Positions 22,807 through 34,963 of a stretch of DNA of 64,000 bases are shown piece by piece. Where the stretch lies: assembly GCA_016169945.1 (NCBI GenBank), contig JADLSH010000001.1, positions 115,821-179,820 on the forward strand. Direction: 5' to 3'. A program made the position numbers and the translations under genes. Source of the DNA: Trachythela sp. YZ-2020. Taxonomy: Eukaryota > Cnidaria > Anthozoa > Malacalcyonacea > Clavulariidae. Numbering within the stretch: position 1 is the stretch's first letter; the number at the start of each line of letters is the position of its first letter. The notes beneath the pieces are model-generated. The model did not search any database and was not told the origin of the DNA. It saw only the letters and a program-made list of their open reading frames with translations.

Positions 22807-25330
22807 ATGGTATTAGGTTATGTTTTAAAAGGCTTTGTAAACTCGAAGAATACATGCTTCGTTAACTGCGTATTGCAGTCTATTCTCTCGACAAAGAGTT
22901 GTGTTGAAGGCCTGGATCAACTGCTGCACAATAGGAAACGATGCACGGCGAACAAAGAAGGTAAGTTTCTGTACCTTTTATTTCTTCTTGGTTATGGACA
23001 TTGATTTGCCTTGAATACATGTGCAATTTCCCATTACAAAGCGACAGAATATATTTCCCTGTGGGGGGGTGTCAATAAAAATTGTACTTTTGTAATTACC
23101 TTTATACATGGAGGGAAAATCAATGATTAAAATCACATAGATTTTGAATAACCATTGACAAATTATTAATTATTATTTATAATCTATAATTTATTATTTG
23201 TATTAACATTTTGTTTTATTTGTATTTAAATCAAAAAATATCCCAGAAAATTACAGTAGAAATTTTTGATGCTGCACTTCTAACCTATACGAGTAAAATC
23301 GTCTGGCGTTAGATAGACAAAAATAACAAAGTAGGGTGGTTTGGCCTTAACGGGTTGAAGGGAGACTCTTGTGCCTAATGGGTTTAGCATGTACAACTTA
23401 CACATCAGTGGCAAGGGTGATCAATTAAGATTTAATCAATTCTCCCTTGGCCGACGGCCAATACATCCGCAAAATTTCTTATCAAACTGTGTGGTATTTT
23501 TTGAGTTACCTTGTGAGTCATTATCCAATGAGTTATCCCATATCCAAATTTGGTGATACTGTGCCAATGTGAAGTGGAATCCCAAAAATATACCCCAGTG
23601 AATAGCAGTTTATTCTCACCTAGCAAAACCTACAAAGCTGATCAGCTTGAGGCAGGTGCGTAGCAAGCACCATATAAATACCAGGGGGGAGGTGAGATAA
23701 GAATTATAAGACTGTTGATTTGTGGTAAAATCCCCCCTTCTCCAACAGTTTCTAATAAGATTTGGAAGAATTACAAATTCTTCTCTGCTGACGAAAAGTG
23801 GGAGGGGCTCCCCCATATCTAATACAACCAGAGAAAATTGAACCAATAATTACACGTAACATAATTATTATTTTATGACAGTGATGATGAACTACAGTAC
23901 ATTGTTTACATTATATTTGTAAAAAAGATTTAAGATGACGATGATAAAAATACATGGTAATAGTAATATATTGTAATGATATCTGGCATTCATTGACATT
24001 CATTCAGGAACAAAATGTATACTATGCAGTACACTGAATGTCTTCAAACTGTACAATGGAGCATCGCAAGTTGTTCGACCAGCAGCACTGCTTTCTTGCT
24101 TGCCCCAAATTATGAGTAGTTTTGTCAAAGGTTCCCAGCAATGTTCAGCCGAATTTTTCCAATCATTTTGGAAGATTTTGGAGGAAAAAAGCTCATCATC
24201 TGCAATCAACAGATCTTATACCACGGTATTGTAGCCTTGAATTTCTGAATTCATTTTGCTTCCCACTCAGTAGTGAGATTTTATGCAGCGAGTGTGACAA
24301 TACTACAAGTAACTGCCGCTGAGACAGTGCTTCGATTATCTATAACAAAGGTATATACCCAAAGAAATAGAAAGTCATTGTCAGTGCTAGATCCATGCAA
24401 GCATTCATAATTTTTTTGTGAGATAGTGTGAAATTATTTGGAGGTGTAAATTAGCCACCTTGGAATTCAGAAAGGAACTGTGTTTAGTGTTAAGAAGTAA
24501 CAAAATAGTTTAGTGGAAACTCATTTGTTCTTTTAACCACAATTTACCAGGGATTACCTTTACAAGATTTGTTGGACCAATACTCTACAGTGTACAGCGT
24601 TAAATTAACGTAAAGTACTAAAACACAAATTTGTACACCATGCACGTTTTGGTTATTATTAAGGTGTGGTAAAGGAACTGATGCCTGGAAAAGAACTTTA
24701 GTGCGGAGTCCACCACAGGTATTATGCATTCAGTTATTACGCTTTGACGCAAATGGCCAGACAATAAACAAGGAAATAGATTACCCACCCGAACTAACCA
24801 TACCTGAGTATCAACGCGATTTGAAACACGGCAGAAGTGCAACATCGACAGCCGAATACACCCTTTCTTCAATAATTGTACATGAAGGAAACTAAATATC
24901 GTCCGGGCATTATGTTTGCTACGTCAACAGAAGCGGGAGATGGTTTTATACAAGTGATACCGCTGTTAAAGAAACATCACAGTTAGCAGCATATCACCAG
25001 AATGCATACATGCTTTTTTACGAGAAAAAGGAGCAACAAGGCCACACCAGTGCAAACGTCGTGTTTACAAAAGAAGCACCAGTACCTAGAAAAAATAAAG
25101 AACCCGTTTTAAATATTAACACTTATGCGAAAGCAGTTTCAAGAGGTACTTCCAACAACTCTGCTGAAAGGCTTTCTTTGTCTTTATCCAAGAAACGCAA
25201 GGCTGCTCCTTCACAGATACCTCGTAGAGATGAAAATCCATTCTCTATGTCGACATCTGTTGGCCCTGCGCCAGACAGCTTTTTTTCAGACACGCCAATA
25301 ACTGCAGAGTTCACAAAAGAAGAACTACTT
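22807..25330 (+). pseudogene. Ubiquitin-specific protease (USP, C19)-like pseudogene
   Basis: The first exon (22807-22960, with a GTAAGT donor) holds the Cys box GFVNSKNTCFVNCVLQS, with the nucleophile in NTC. A second part from 24008 (after CATTCAG) holds CLPQIMSSFVKG, SAEFFQSFW and later ILCSECDN. Near 24550 is LPLQDLLDQYSTVYSV. The last part (24700-25330) has PPQVLCIQLLRFDANG, YTLSSIIVHEGN, the His box SGHYVCYVN and an AYMLFYEKKE end, followed by a low-complexity tail. An in-frame TAA separates EGN from the His box at about 24892, another stop lies near 24610, and there are frame changes near 24230. Catalytic residues are present but the gene is dead as it stands. Confidence 0.75.
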
Positions 25331-25340
25331 CACTCTTCAT

Positions 25341-26290
25341 TTTTATTATTATTATTGTAAAAATGAGTATTCCCCGTAGGGTTTTTCAATACTTATTTAC
25401 AATAAAAGATTAACTATTTAATACTATTTACAAGATATGGAGTAGTAAGAAAGCTAAGATATATAATGAGTTTATAAAATGAGATATTAAGATTTTGTTC
25501 ACCTTTCAAAGTATTGATTTAACATGCTACGCTTTAATTTTGTTTTAAATGTTGTTAACGGACGTTTTTTCAATTCTTTATCTAAACTATTCCATAACTT
25601 CACAGCTCTATATCTGAAACTTCTCTGTCTTGTTATAGTTGAGCATAAGGGGATGTGTAGTGAGTTATTGTTTCTTGTCACACGATCGTTTAATTCCATG
25701 CGTTTGTGAAATAGGTCAGCCAGATATGGAGGAGCTAGGCCGTTCATGCATTTATAAATCATAACCAAGTCTCTATACAGCAGATGCTCTTTAACAGGAA
25801 GCCAACCAATATCACGTAGAACTGGTGTAATATGATCGAATTTTTTACCGTTAGCTATAATTCTGCACGCAAAATTCTGGACAGCTTCTAATTTCTTTAT
25901 GTTTGATGAGCTCGTGTTTGACCAGACTGTGGAACAGTAATATAATTTGCCCATGACCACAGCGCAAATAATGTAGATCAACGTATTTCGGTCGAAGCAG
26001 TGACACGGTTTATTTGGCAAAGTTTCGCCATACACGCTGATGTGGGATGACTGATGTGCTTATTATAAGTCAAATTACAGTCTAGGGTCATTCCAAGATC
26101 ATTTGTAAAAGTGACAGGTTCAATTGACCGTTTCCTGAGATGCACCAACATCGCTCAATTTTTTTAACAGGATTTGATGACTAATACTATCGAAGGCTTT
26201 TGAGAGGTCAATTAAAATTAGTGCAGATAGTTTCTTGTTGTCCATCGCCTCCAACAAGTGATCGGTTGTTAATAAATTTAAAGTTTCATC
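25341..26290 (-). mobile_element. LINE copy with the RT catalytic core deleted
   Basis: The minus-strand 3' tail is ATT repeats (25341-25357). The RT C-terminal frame at 25499-26035 has KLYYCSTVWSNTSSSNIKKL, FACRII, GWLPVKEHLLYRD, MIYKCMNGLAPPYL and FRYRAVKLWNSL. The upstream part at about 26120-26290 has TTDHLLEAMDNKKLSALILI and SKAFDSISHQ. The region between them, which should carry the FADD box, is gone, so an internal deletion is clear. It is inserted within the USP/MULE composite. Confidence 0.8.
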
Positions 26291-26291
26291 A

Positions 26292-28612
26292 CACACACTC
26301 ATCTCAACTTCTAATTTTAACAGCTCTATGTCATCGTCAACACCTGCACAAGTGAATTTAGCTGAAAGAACCGCACTTTCAAGTTCTGAAACGACCTCCA
26401 CGAGTCCAGCTCCCAAAATTAAAATATCGACAATTCCTAATCCTTCATCACCGCCATTGAAGATGCCTGGATGTGACGACAATTCGACCAACGATGTAGT
26501 AATTACTAAAATCACAAAACTACTGACAAGTTGTTCATCACCTGATAAAGAGCAAGCAGATATCACAATAAAAGTAATGGTACCACCCGATTACTATGTG
26601 CCGATAGGTTCTCGAAGCGCCAAACCAGGATTGTTCAAAACCAGAATAGATGGAAATGCTGTACGTCCGAACATGTATTTATCCCTAACTGAAGAGGAGA
26701 GAAAACGCGCACAAGAGACAGCATTCGCAGGCGTACAGATTAGCGTAAGTGACAGAGTAAAAGAATGGGATCCGACAGACATCATTCGCCTACTTCCTGT
26801 ATCACACAAGCTTTCTGATTCCCTGTTATCTAACTTTTTGGTGAACAAGATTTTCCTGATGATTGAAGAAGAAGCAGTTAAGCTTTAGCCAAATCTTACC
26901 TGCAACGAGGCACAAATTTCTTACTTATTTTGAGCGGGGCATTCTGCGTCGGAGTTCCATTATCACGAAACAACGTTAATGAAAGATCCTGTTACCGTTC
27001 TTCTCTTAGCTGATAGAAAGTACCATCCTTGAGAGACGTTAATAACCTCTATGAGAAGTGAAGAAAAACAACAAAGGGACCATGTAATGGATCTGAAATG
27101 TTTGACTATCTGCAAGAGTATATTACAACATATAATAAAGACAAAATGAATGATGGTGGAAAAATCTTTCTACAAAGATATAACAACGACGTAAAGCAGG
27201 AGAAATCATTGATCATTTCCATATGTACTCTAATGATGGCACGTGTACACAAGTTACGGCAGGCTGGTAAAATAGCTTTCGTGGATGCATCTGGGAGTTT
27301 TTATTGACAAAATAATCCAGTTTATTTTATGTGTACTCATCATCCATCTGGCGCCCTTCCTTTAGCAGTGTGGATAACTTCCAGCCAGTCAGAATCCACT
27401 TTGAATAGTTGCTTACAGAATGTTGTATCAGTGCTACCGTAACATGCATTTGGTGGAAAGGGGGCAGCATCTGGTCCTTCAATTTGCTCACCGATGAAGA
27501 CAGTGCTCAGAGAAATGCTTTGCGTGCATACTGGCGTTCATCCGTTCTTCTTCTATACATATTTCACTTCCTTCAAGCTGTTTGGAGATGGCTTTTGGAC
27601 AGCACCAATTCCATTAATAAAGATGATCGGCAGCACTTAATGTCCCTTTGCCAAGGACTGGTATTCACGAGCACAGTAGAAAACTTTCATGTCAATGAAA
27701 CTCAGATGCAGTCAGACAAAACGGTGTTAAAGTATCGAAATTTCTATGACTACATTAAAAATGGGCTAGAAGAAAAGAAAAATGGGCACTTCTGACAAGA
27801 GGAAATAACACAGACAACTTTACGGAATCTATGATTTTCGTTTTTAAATTTGTCATCTTAAAGCGTATCATCAGAGCGTATAACTTATTAGAATTAGTGA
27901 AATTCATAACTGAGGATTTGGAGATGTATTTCCAAAGGAAACTGTTAGCTCTTGCGTTCGGTAAGCCACAAAATCTTCATGTTACTGCGCGATGCTTTGG
28001 AAGAAATGCGAGTACAGTGCCACTTGACAACATCACTAGGGACATCGAAAATCACGCCTTCTCAGGAAAAATATGGTAGGGGTGCAACCAATCACACTCC
28101 TTGAGCTATCTAGGCGTGCATTGGAGTGTGATCAAATTTTCATTCCCTAAAAAAATAAAAGAGTTTAGAAGACGTCTAATTTCTGGCGATTTGCGCTGAA
28201 AAGATAAAATATTATAGTTTTGTTGTTTTGCGTTGTAGCTTAATCGAGCTTATCGAGGCGTGCGATCAATCGCACTTGTTGAGAAGCCTGGCGTGTGTCA
28301 AGGTGTGCGCGTGCGATCGCACGTCATTCCCAGGAAGGCCTGGAAAATCCTTTTCATTTTAATGTTACAAGCAGAAAGAACAAGGACCTCACTTACCAAG
28401 TTGACACCAGTTTAGGGATTTGTACCTGTCCACATGGAGAAAATGTCTCAGGATGTGCACATCAAGCTGCGGTTGCCTTAAAGTGCACCCAACCCCAATG
28501 GCCCAAAGGGAGCCCCCAGGCAGCCAGGCTCAGATTGTAGAGCAAAAACAAGTTGACAGGGAAGACTCTGAGAAACGACAAATGCATGAACTTAACAACA
28601 AAATATAAAAAA
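26292..28612 (+). pseudogene. MULE-type transposase with SWIM zinc finger (decayed)
   Basis: An open 186-residue linker (26328-26888) has VMVPPDYYVPIGSR, LTEEERKRA and EWDPTDIIRLLPVS. The transposase region follows in several frames: MFDYLQEYITTYNKDK and FLQRYNNDV (from 27098), FVDASGSF with the first catalytic Asp at about 27284, then VYFMCTHHPSGALPLAVW. The second Asp is in LLTDEDSAQRNALRA (27493), followed by an FHFLQAVWRWLLDSTN helix. 27663-28075 continues with STVENFHVNETQM, LELVKFITEDLEMYFQRK and VTARCFGRNAS. A SWIM finger, CTCP...GCAH, lies at 28421-28463. Stops near 26888, 27305 and 27440 and frameshifts kill it. The order fits MULE transposases; the exact family is not known to me. 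Confidence 0.7.
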
Positions 28613-28639
28613 GCAGTTAAAGCGTTTTCAACCGTACGA

Positions 28640-28916
28640 AAATCGAACATTTTACGTTAACATAAACTCCACAATTCATCTATATATAAATGTAAATTAA
28701 AGATTTATGGTACAACCGTACTAATTTCCAAACAAATTGTAAATTTTGATATGTTAAAATTGCGTTCAAAAAAACCTTCAGAATTCTGTAAAATCTTCCC
28801 CCAAAGTCCAGGAAAAGGCATTTCAGAGACTCTAGATTTAACAATTGGGGGGTCTTCAAAAATTTTGAACCGGGGGCCCCTGAAATAACGTTACGCCACT
28901 GCGAGGTGGTAACATC
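28640..28916. repeat. G/C-rich insertion in the MULE coding region
   Basis: Separates the SWIM part from the C-terminal segment. It shares a TTTCAGAGACTCTAGATTT string with 54110-54132 (there TTTCAGAAACTCTAGATTT) and ends with GGGGGCCCCTGAAATAACG and a TTACGCCACTGC terminus, so both belong to one repeat family. No target duplication was found. Confidence 0.5.
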
Positions 28917-29567
28917 AACTTTATCCCACGATCCGCTCAAGATCGATACGCGCTTGCTGTTTTAGCAATAGGAGATAATCCCCAACTCAACGTAAGACAG
29001 TTTGTTCAGCTGCATAAAAAATCTGAAAGCGTTATGAACGTGGAGAAAGATGTAAATGGAATTGAAACGGTGCCTCAGCAAAACAAGGAAAAAGATATAA
29101 AGGAAGATGAGCAACGTCGGCACGACACCGTCCTAGGCCATACAGAAGACGAACCTGTAGCCCTCAAGGAAATTCTTAAACTGCATCAGGAAGTTGCAGC
29201 CGACATCGAGTTAAAAATAAGAAACGAAGATAATAACTTTAAGAAATGTTACTACAATTTCCTAAGGACGTACCGAAAAATAGTAACAAAATGCCGTGGT
29301 CACTCACTTGTAGCATCGCTTGCAAATGCATTTGTACATTTCGGAAAACAAAGCAGCAACCTTATTCCAGTCTTGCACAACGGGTCAAGAATACGTGTTC
29401 AGCCAACATCAATCTCTCGAAGAAAATCTGGTGTGAAGTCATCTTCTGCTCAACCTTCAGGTCCTAAACTAAGGCTGCAGACAGGGATGAAGAGAAAGTG
29501 GAGTGAAAGAAAAACCTTGCAAATCTGGACCAAAACGATAACGAGCAGTAACAATCAAGCCTATTAA
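28917..29567 (+). pseudogene. C-terminal segment of the MULE-type protein
   Basis: An open frame from RYALAVLAIGDNPQLNVRQF (about 28935) through an ATG at 29034 to the stop at 29567. It holds an Asp/Glu/Lys-rich middle, VALKEILKLHQEVAADIELK, then a basic C-terminus (ISRRKSGVKSS, GMKRKWSERK). It directly follows the insertion and probably belongs to the transposase above it. Read as a 177-residue protein it has no known domain. Confidence 0.55.
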
Positions 29568-29708
29568 AGAGATATTTCAAAAAAATAATAGTAACTGAAC
29601 AGTAATAACCTTGAATAAACATTGCACTTATTACACCCGTGTTTCTGCTGCTGTTGGATGAAAACTACCTTTGAACATTTATTTACCATCCAATCCTGCT
29701 TCTGTTGA

Positions 29709-30094
29709 CAGGGTGTGTCTCAAAATTTTGTCACTTTTCCCCATATGAATAACCCGCGAAAAGGGGGAAGGGGGTAAGGAGGAAACACGAAAAATATTTT
29801 TATACTGGAAGTGTCGATATTTTGTGTCAGTGTAGTCCCGCGAGACACTCGCGAGACCTTTGCTATAACGAGCGGTCGCATGGTTAATTTATACTACAGT
29901 ATCTAAAAAAAGCATTAAAATGTGAAAGAAAAATAAAACGTTGTGAAATTAGCCTCAATATGTTTCAAAAATCAACACTTCTGACGTCACGGTAATTTAT
30001 TTTGGGGGGAGGTGGGTCACGATTTTTGGGGGGTCACGATTTTTAGCGGGTTATTCATGTAGGGAAAAGTGACGAAATTTTGAGACGCTCCCTA
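29709..30094. mobile_element. MITE of the CAGGGTG group
   Basis: The left end CAGGGTGTGTCTCAAAATTT and the right end, complement of AAATTTTGAGACGCTCCCTA, are inverted. The arms continue through GTCACTTTTCCCCATATGAA and AATAACCCGC. The expected TA flanks are not preserved. Interior about 280 bp, non-coding. Confidence 0.75.
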
Positions 30095-31446
30095 ACAGGA
30101 TGCATGGGCAGATTGTTTGGTTAACCCATTGAGTGGCAGCACTCTCCACTTGACGAGTAAAATTGTCTGGCGTTAGACAGAGTAAAACACTAAAGTAGGG
30201 CACATCAGGGTGCATGCTACTTAAAGGGTTAAACCTGTGATCCTGTTGGTGTTGGGAGAACTTTTACTACTGTACCAGAGTTTTGGCTTGCTCAAAGCAT
30301 CCATTGCTGTTGGAAGGAATGCATGGTGACCATGAACACTTTCCTATCATTTGTGCTATTGTTGGGGCCTTGGGGGCTATTTACTTCACGTGCTGAAGGC
30401 AGCAATTGGTCAGAATTTTTTCTACTGTGATTTCAACCGAAGGAAAATTGTCATGTACATACAGTATATATGGTATCTAGTCTCCATTCTTAGATTATGG
30501 TATGTTGATATATTGTGTAAAATATTGGGTATAGGAACCTATGTATACAGCGTGTAGTTTTGTCATTTAAACACACATTGTTATGTCCAGACAAAGTAAT
30601 GAGAACCATACTGCTAAATGCAATAAGAGATTCAACTCAGTACACCAGACTAAAAAAATAGTAGTTTCTTATACGCAAGAATTTATTGCACATAGCTGGT
30701 GCATAATCTTAATTGAAAGTCACATAAGGGTGTTGTTGACATGGTATTATACTGTAAGTTGGATTTTAGACATAATTTTTTTGATAACCCATTAGGGCAC
30801 ATTATTCCCAGGCCAAGAGAAACCCTTTGTACCTTAGATTATTAGTGATATTATTTTACTCTGGAAATGGGTATCTAAAATTGTGATGTGCCCTTCTTTG
30901 TTACTGATATTTCACCCTGTCTAGTGCTGTGACTGATGTCCAGAAGATTTTTAAGTTGACGAGGTGTTCTAATAAGCGTCAATTGATCAGTTGATTCATC
31001 AGTCGGGCATTCTACAATATTTTTTCTATAATCAACAGTATTCATTGCTCGGTTGTGTTCCGTATATGTTGGTGCATGGGAGGCAACTCATCATCATCTC
31101 TGGTCTTTACGTACCAGTGCATGCGCTGACCTAAAACTACATCAATTTCACGTGCATGGATCATTATGTCCGGGTACCGTTATCTACGTATACAAATGCA
31201 TGTACGCACAGAAAAACAGTGAACATGGCCTGCGTTTCACCTCACCGATATTATCATTCTCGTTCATTTCTTTGTTGCCTTCTGGGTATGTTTAGTAAGA
31301 AAAATATCGGCAAAGTAAAACGTGATTCATGCTCACAATTTCTCTGCGAATATACTTTTTACCTAACATCGTTCTGTGTCAGAAATTGCGTTGGAAGTTG
31401 CAGCAAAAATTGAAACAAGTCATGCTCTTGATGTGAAGGGCTGCGG
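30095..31446. other. Intergenic, no gene recognised
   Basis: 30118-30236 is a repeat with a TGACGAGTAAAATTGTCTGG motif; relatives are seen at 23288-23330 and, weakly, 56440-56600. The rest has only short unsupported ORFs and no match to the tandem unit, so it belongs to the inserted block. Confidence 0.4.
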
Positions 31447-31523
31447 AAATAGCTGGTTTAATAATAATAATAATAATATTTAATATTTATATTGCGCAAA
31501 TTAACATGCTATAGTATATGATC
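31447..31523 (-). mobile_element. Retroelement 3' end with (AAT)n
   Basis: An AAT-trinucleotide run (about 31459-31477) followed by AATATTTATATTGCGCAAAT looks like a minus-strand retroelement 3' tail at the edge of the duplicated unit. No coding part. Confidence 0.4.
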
Positions 31524-31620
31524 AAATTCGTTTGTTTACTACTGTCATCTGACAAACTATAGAAAAACGTTTAAATTTTTGTTTTGTTGTCAACGTCCAT
31601 CTGCAAGTAATGTCAATTAA
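31524..31620 (+). pseudogene. GPCR 3' scrap
   Basis: Contains only the last roughly 32 codons of the GPCR: helix 7 end NSFVYYCH, helix 8 and the terminal QRPSASNVN, then the stop codon. The 5' remainder is absent. After the stop the sequence follows the spacer of GPCR 1 closely, so the breakpoint lies inside the coding region of a former receptor copy. Confidence 0.9.
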
Positions 31621-32268
31621 AAGAAACAGTAATGGTTTAGTTCTAAATTTTTTGGTTTGTTTACTATAGTTTTGTAATGTAGACAAAATCCGTTGTCGAT
31701 ACCCTATAACAACCTTGGATAATTAATATGCTCATAGACAATCGATTGTCTATGACCTGAATAACAAAAGCACAGATTAGAACATTGGTTAAGTTTTTCA
31801 GTCTTTCCTTGATATGATTCCCCGCGTGCATTTACCAATTACCTGCATGCCTTACATTTCCCGGGTGTGTATCCCGCGAGTTAAACTGAAACGCTTCTGC
31901 CGAGGAAAGAGTACCGATATTTTGGCTTTAAACTAAACTGATTTAAGTTGAAAAAACTTCAATGATCCTTATTGTTTGTTGAACGTTTTTTAGTTTGGTG
32001 AAACCATATTTTCTTTTCAGATCTTTATTACAATGTAATAACATGAATTGACGACCTTATCGACGGGAAATTTGAAGAAGCTCACATATTATATTCTGTG
32101 CATATGCGAAAACAAGAACAATATTATCCCACCACCATCCATACCTGTACATCCTTAAAATACTGCACATTTTCCGAGACAGGCGTTAAGTCTTGTGAAT
32201 TAAGTCTTAAAATTCTGTGCACTGGATATAAACTTATATAGCTTCCAGTTCTCCCGCAAAGTGTAAAC
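31621..32268 (+). other. Duplicated spacer after GPCR scrap
   Basis: Paralogous to 1140-1807, with a half copy of the hairpin repeat at about 31800-31865. No gene is seen. Confidence 0.6.
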
Positions 32269-32559
32269 ATGATAGCTCACGCCTATAGCAATAATATGAC
32301 CACAGAGACCAGATTGCGGGCGTTTTCGATCAAAACGTTGCTCAAACTTCCCTTTCATCACACACCGAAGGAGAAAACGAATATATTGGTTTGCATAAGT
32401 TCAGCATCCGCTCAAAAAGGTGAGATTTTCATAATGTCTGTAGGGAATTATACTATACGAAATCACGCAACCGAAGTTTCCAAACCCTGTCGCTATACAA
32501 TAGCTATGTTTTACGCAATGGTTTTCATACAGTCCAAACACAATCGCCGACAATGCTGA
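32269..32559 (+). CDS. Hypothetical 96-residue ORF, paralogue of 1808-2095
   Basis: Same frame and length as 1808-2095 except for the final codon. No domain is recognised. The lack of indels over the frame, against frequent indels on both sides, is the only support for coding. Confidence 0.3.
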   Translation: MIAHAYSNNMTTETRLRAFSIKTLLKLPFHHTPKEKTNILVCISSASAQKGEIFIMSVGNYTIRNHATEVSKPCRYTIAMFYAMVFIQSKHNRRQC

Positions 32560-33091
32560 CTTTTTGAGCTGGAAAAAATGAACCGAACGGAGCTTTAGCC
32601 CCCCAAAATGCCCGCCCCCCTCATATTTTGTGGTATTATACTTAATTCGTTACCTCTAGGCAAAGATTCAAATTTTCGCACTGGGTTGAATAACAAACAT
32701 ACCATGTTAATCAAGTGGTATTTGACTGATCAAAATATCTAATCATTTTCCTTCTAGAATCACTTAAGGTGGCGACACCAATATTGCGACTTGTCCAAAT
32801 TATGGAAATTAGGTTAAACATATTTCCGAACATTAAGAAAGGATTTTTAAAGCAAATGGCTACATATCTACTCTAAAACTTATGATTTAATGTTGTATGT
32901 ATATGTAGCATATTCTTAGGCAAAGTTAGATAAATAAACAAATAACAAAATTAACAAATCTCGAGAATTTCAAATTTAAATGACTCGAACAACAGCTTCA
33001 GAAGCACTAAAAACTGATATCTGTGAAGAGTTTCCTTCTATACAATAATATTGCACTGCTCTCAGCCAAGATTGTAAAATATTTCTATGTA
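32560..33091. other. Duplicated spacer, no gene
   Basis: Alternates between matches to 2096-2240, 5228-5403 and 8530-8790. It therefore shows the state of unit 1 before the roughly 6 kb of inserted elements there. Confidence 0.6.
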
Positions 33092-33283
33092 CAGGGTGTC
33101 TCAAAAACCCGCTATACCCTTAGAAATTCGAGGCTTTAGAAAAAGCCTCGATTTTGTACACTTCATGGGAATTCAAAATTAGCTACTTATTTGCTTCTAA
33201 TTGCATGCAAACATGCCAGACAAATCCAAATTTCTAAAGCCTCTAATTTCTAAGGGTAGCGGTTTTTTTTAGACACCCTTTTT
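33092..33283. mobile_element. Tc1/mariner-type MITE, TA target
   Basis: CAGGGTGTCTCAAAAACCCG at the left and GGTTTTTTTTAGACACCCT at the right are inverted. TA precedes the left end (33090-33091). The right terminus has gained T residues before TGTA. The inner arms AGAAATTCGAGGCTTTAGAA pair with CTAAAGCCTCTAATTTCT. Confidence 0.75.
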
Positions 33284-34310
33284 GTACTTGCATTTCCAAC
33301 GTTAATTGCATCCCTGATTCGTTTCGGCCGAGTAAATCTGTTAAACACGATTTTAAGTAGGAGTTAAAGACCGTCAAGCGGCGAGGCTTTTTTATGCTGT
33401 ATTTGTACAAAAGCTGAGATTCGAGATAATTAACTGATTTATACTGAATTGTTACATGATTGACAAGGATTTCTCAAAAGACTAATGAAAGACAATGTTC
33501 TCAGTTGGAATGACATAACTTTTTGCACTCTTATTGTTTTACGCATCATTGCTAATGCATGATGAGATTAAAAACAATAGTCAAGTGTAGCCTGCGCTGG
33601 TCAGACAATAGAACAAGAAATTGCGCACCATTTTAAAGAGCATGTGATTTCAAAAGAATACAGATTTGTTATTCAAATGATTTCGTAATTCTTCAAGCAA
33701 GGCTGTCAAGTCATTTGTTTCTAGACTTTCTCTAAGAAAATCCTTTTCGTTAAACGGCTAACTTTCAGTCGTGTTGTCTTATGGAAGAAGTTTCCGCAGG
33801 CCTGAAGGAGATCGTGTAATGATAACGAAATTAGAGAATGGCATGCAGAGTAAGAAGAATTCAACAAACAACACTTGGCCAGAACACATATTAAAGCCAC
33901 GAAAATGTTGCTTTGCAGTCGTGATTCAAGAACACTCGATTGTTGGTTGCAGTCTCGCAGTTTGTGATACAGGGCAGAATAAAGAGACAAGAAAAGTGCG
34001 TAAAGTAAGCCGTAAATTTTACAGTTCATGCTGTACTACAACTACAGTAATTCATGCTTAAACTAATGTGTTCACTATAAAGTGGTATAGATCCCCCTTG
34101 TTTTGTTTACGGTTTTCTGGCAGGCTAATGTTTAAAAAGCTTCCAAGAGCTAGAGCTTCGTTATACAGTATATTGTTGTAGCTATACATTGTTGAATCAC
34201 AGTGCCAATGGAAAACATTATAATCTGAATTTGGGCTGCCAGAAAAATGTACTCAAAGCATTGGGTCTATTCGTTATGATATCATCTCCCTTGCCTTATT
34301 GATCCGGAGA

Positions 34311-34398
34311 TAAGTAAGTAAGTAAGTAAGAGACTTTATTTAAAGAGGATAACACTAGACAGTACGAATACTGATAACTCCATGGTCCTCATGGAGAT
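34311..34398 (-). mobile_element. LINE 3' end with (CTTA)n tail
   Basis: Absent from S1, where CCGGAGATGTCTG is continuous at about 11705. On the minus strand it ends in AATAAAGTCTCTTACTTACT with repeated CTTA, typical of an L2/RTE-like 3' terminus. GGAGAT flanks both sides. Only the last roughly 85 bp of the element are present. Confidence 0.65.
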
Positions 34399-34840
34399 CG
34401 ATGTCTGTTGTATCCGGAGGGCTTTCTGTATAGATAAGGCCCCTTGGATATGATCAATTCAATTCATCAGGCCCATTCTCTTGGCTTAATTGGGTCTTTA
34501 TTGCTCAATACAGCTTTTTGAATAACAGAGGAACCGCGATAATCGTGTAATAATATGGAATTTATCTGCTTTGAGCGACGGTTCTACGCGGGACCGAGTT
34601 TGTAGAAAATATCACATGTCATATTGAAAACTGAGTCCAAAATTATTGATATCTTCTTTTTAAAGCATTACTTTCATATTATATAAATATGAAATATAAG
34701 TGAAAAAGAAAAATATAAAAGTTTCGGTTGATGTTTTTATCACTGCGATCGAATTCCTAGACTTTTGTTTCTATTCTATAGTGATATAATAAAATATAGT
34801 CGCCATTATAGACTGATTAATTAAACCAAGCCAAACTATA

Positions 34841-34963
34841 AACTAGAGTGTAGCAAATATACGGCGGTTGACTGTTGTGTAAAACTACCTGAAAAATACA
34901 ATAAGAACTTCGACGTTTCGAGCGAATGCCCTTCGTAGGTTGGTAGAAAGTTAGTAGAATGGG
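34841..34963. mobile_element. CGAAACGT-family insertion with 13-bp target duplication
   Basis: AAGCCAAACTATA occurs at 34828-34840 and 34964-34976 but only once in S1 (about 12100). The 123-bp insert starts AACTAGAGTGTAGCAAATAT and contains CGGCGGTTGACTG, ACTACCTGAAAAATACAAT and CTTCGACGTTTCGAGCGAA as in 14731-14959, but lacks the second arm. A duplication this long suggests a retrotransposition-like mechanism rather than a cut-and-paste one. Confidence 0.7.

Larger units (their letters stand above)
22807..29567 (+). mobile_element. Decayed composite: USP protease plus MULE transposase with SWIM finger
   Basis: A run of same-strand remnants: USP exons (22807-25330), a glutamate/serine-rich linker (26292-26888), a MULE DDE region (27090-27790), a SWIM finger (28421-28463) and a C-terminal segment (28917-29567). 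It is interrupted by a minus-strand LINE (25341-26290) and a G/C-rich insert (about 28640-28916). The protease frame before the LINE and the linker frame after it are both open to the break, which suggests one original gene. No terminal inverted repeats were found, so the true limits are unknown. An alternative is two neighbouring unrelated pseudogenes. Confidence 0.5.
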
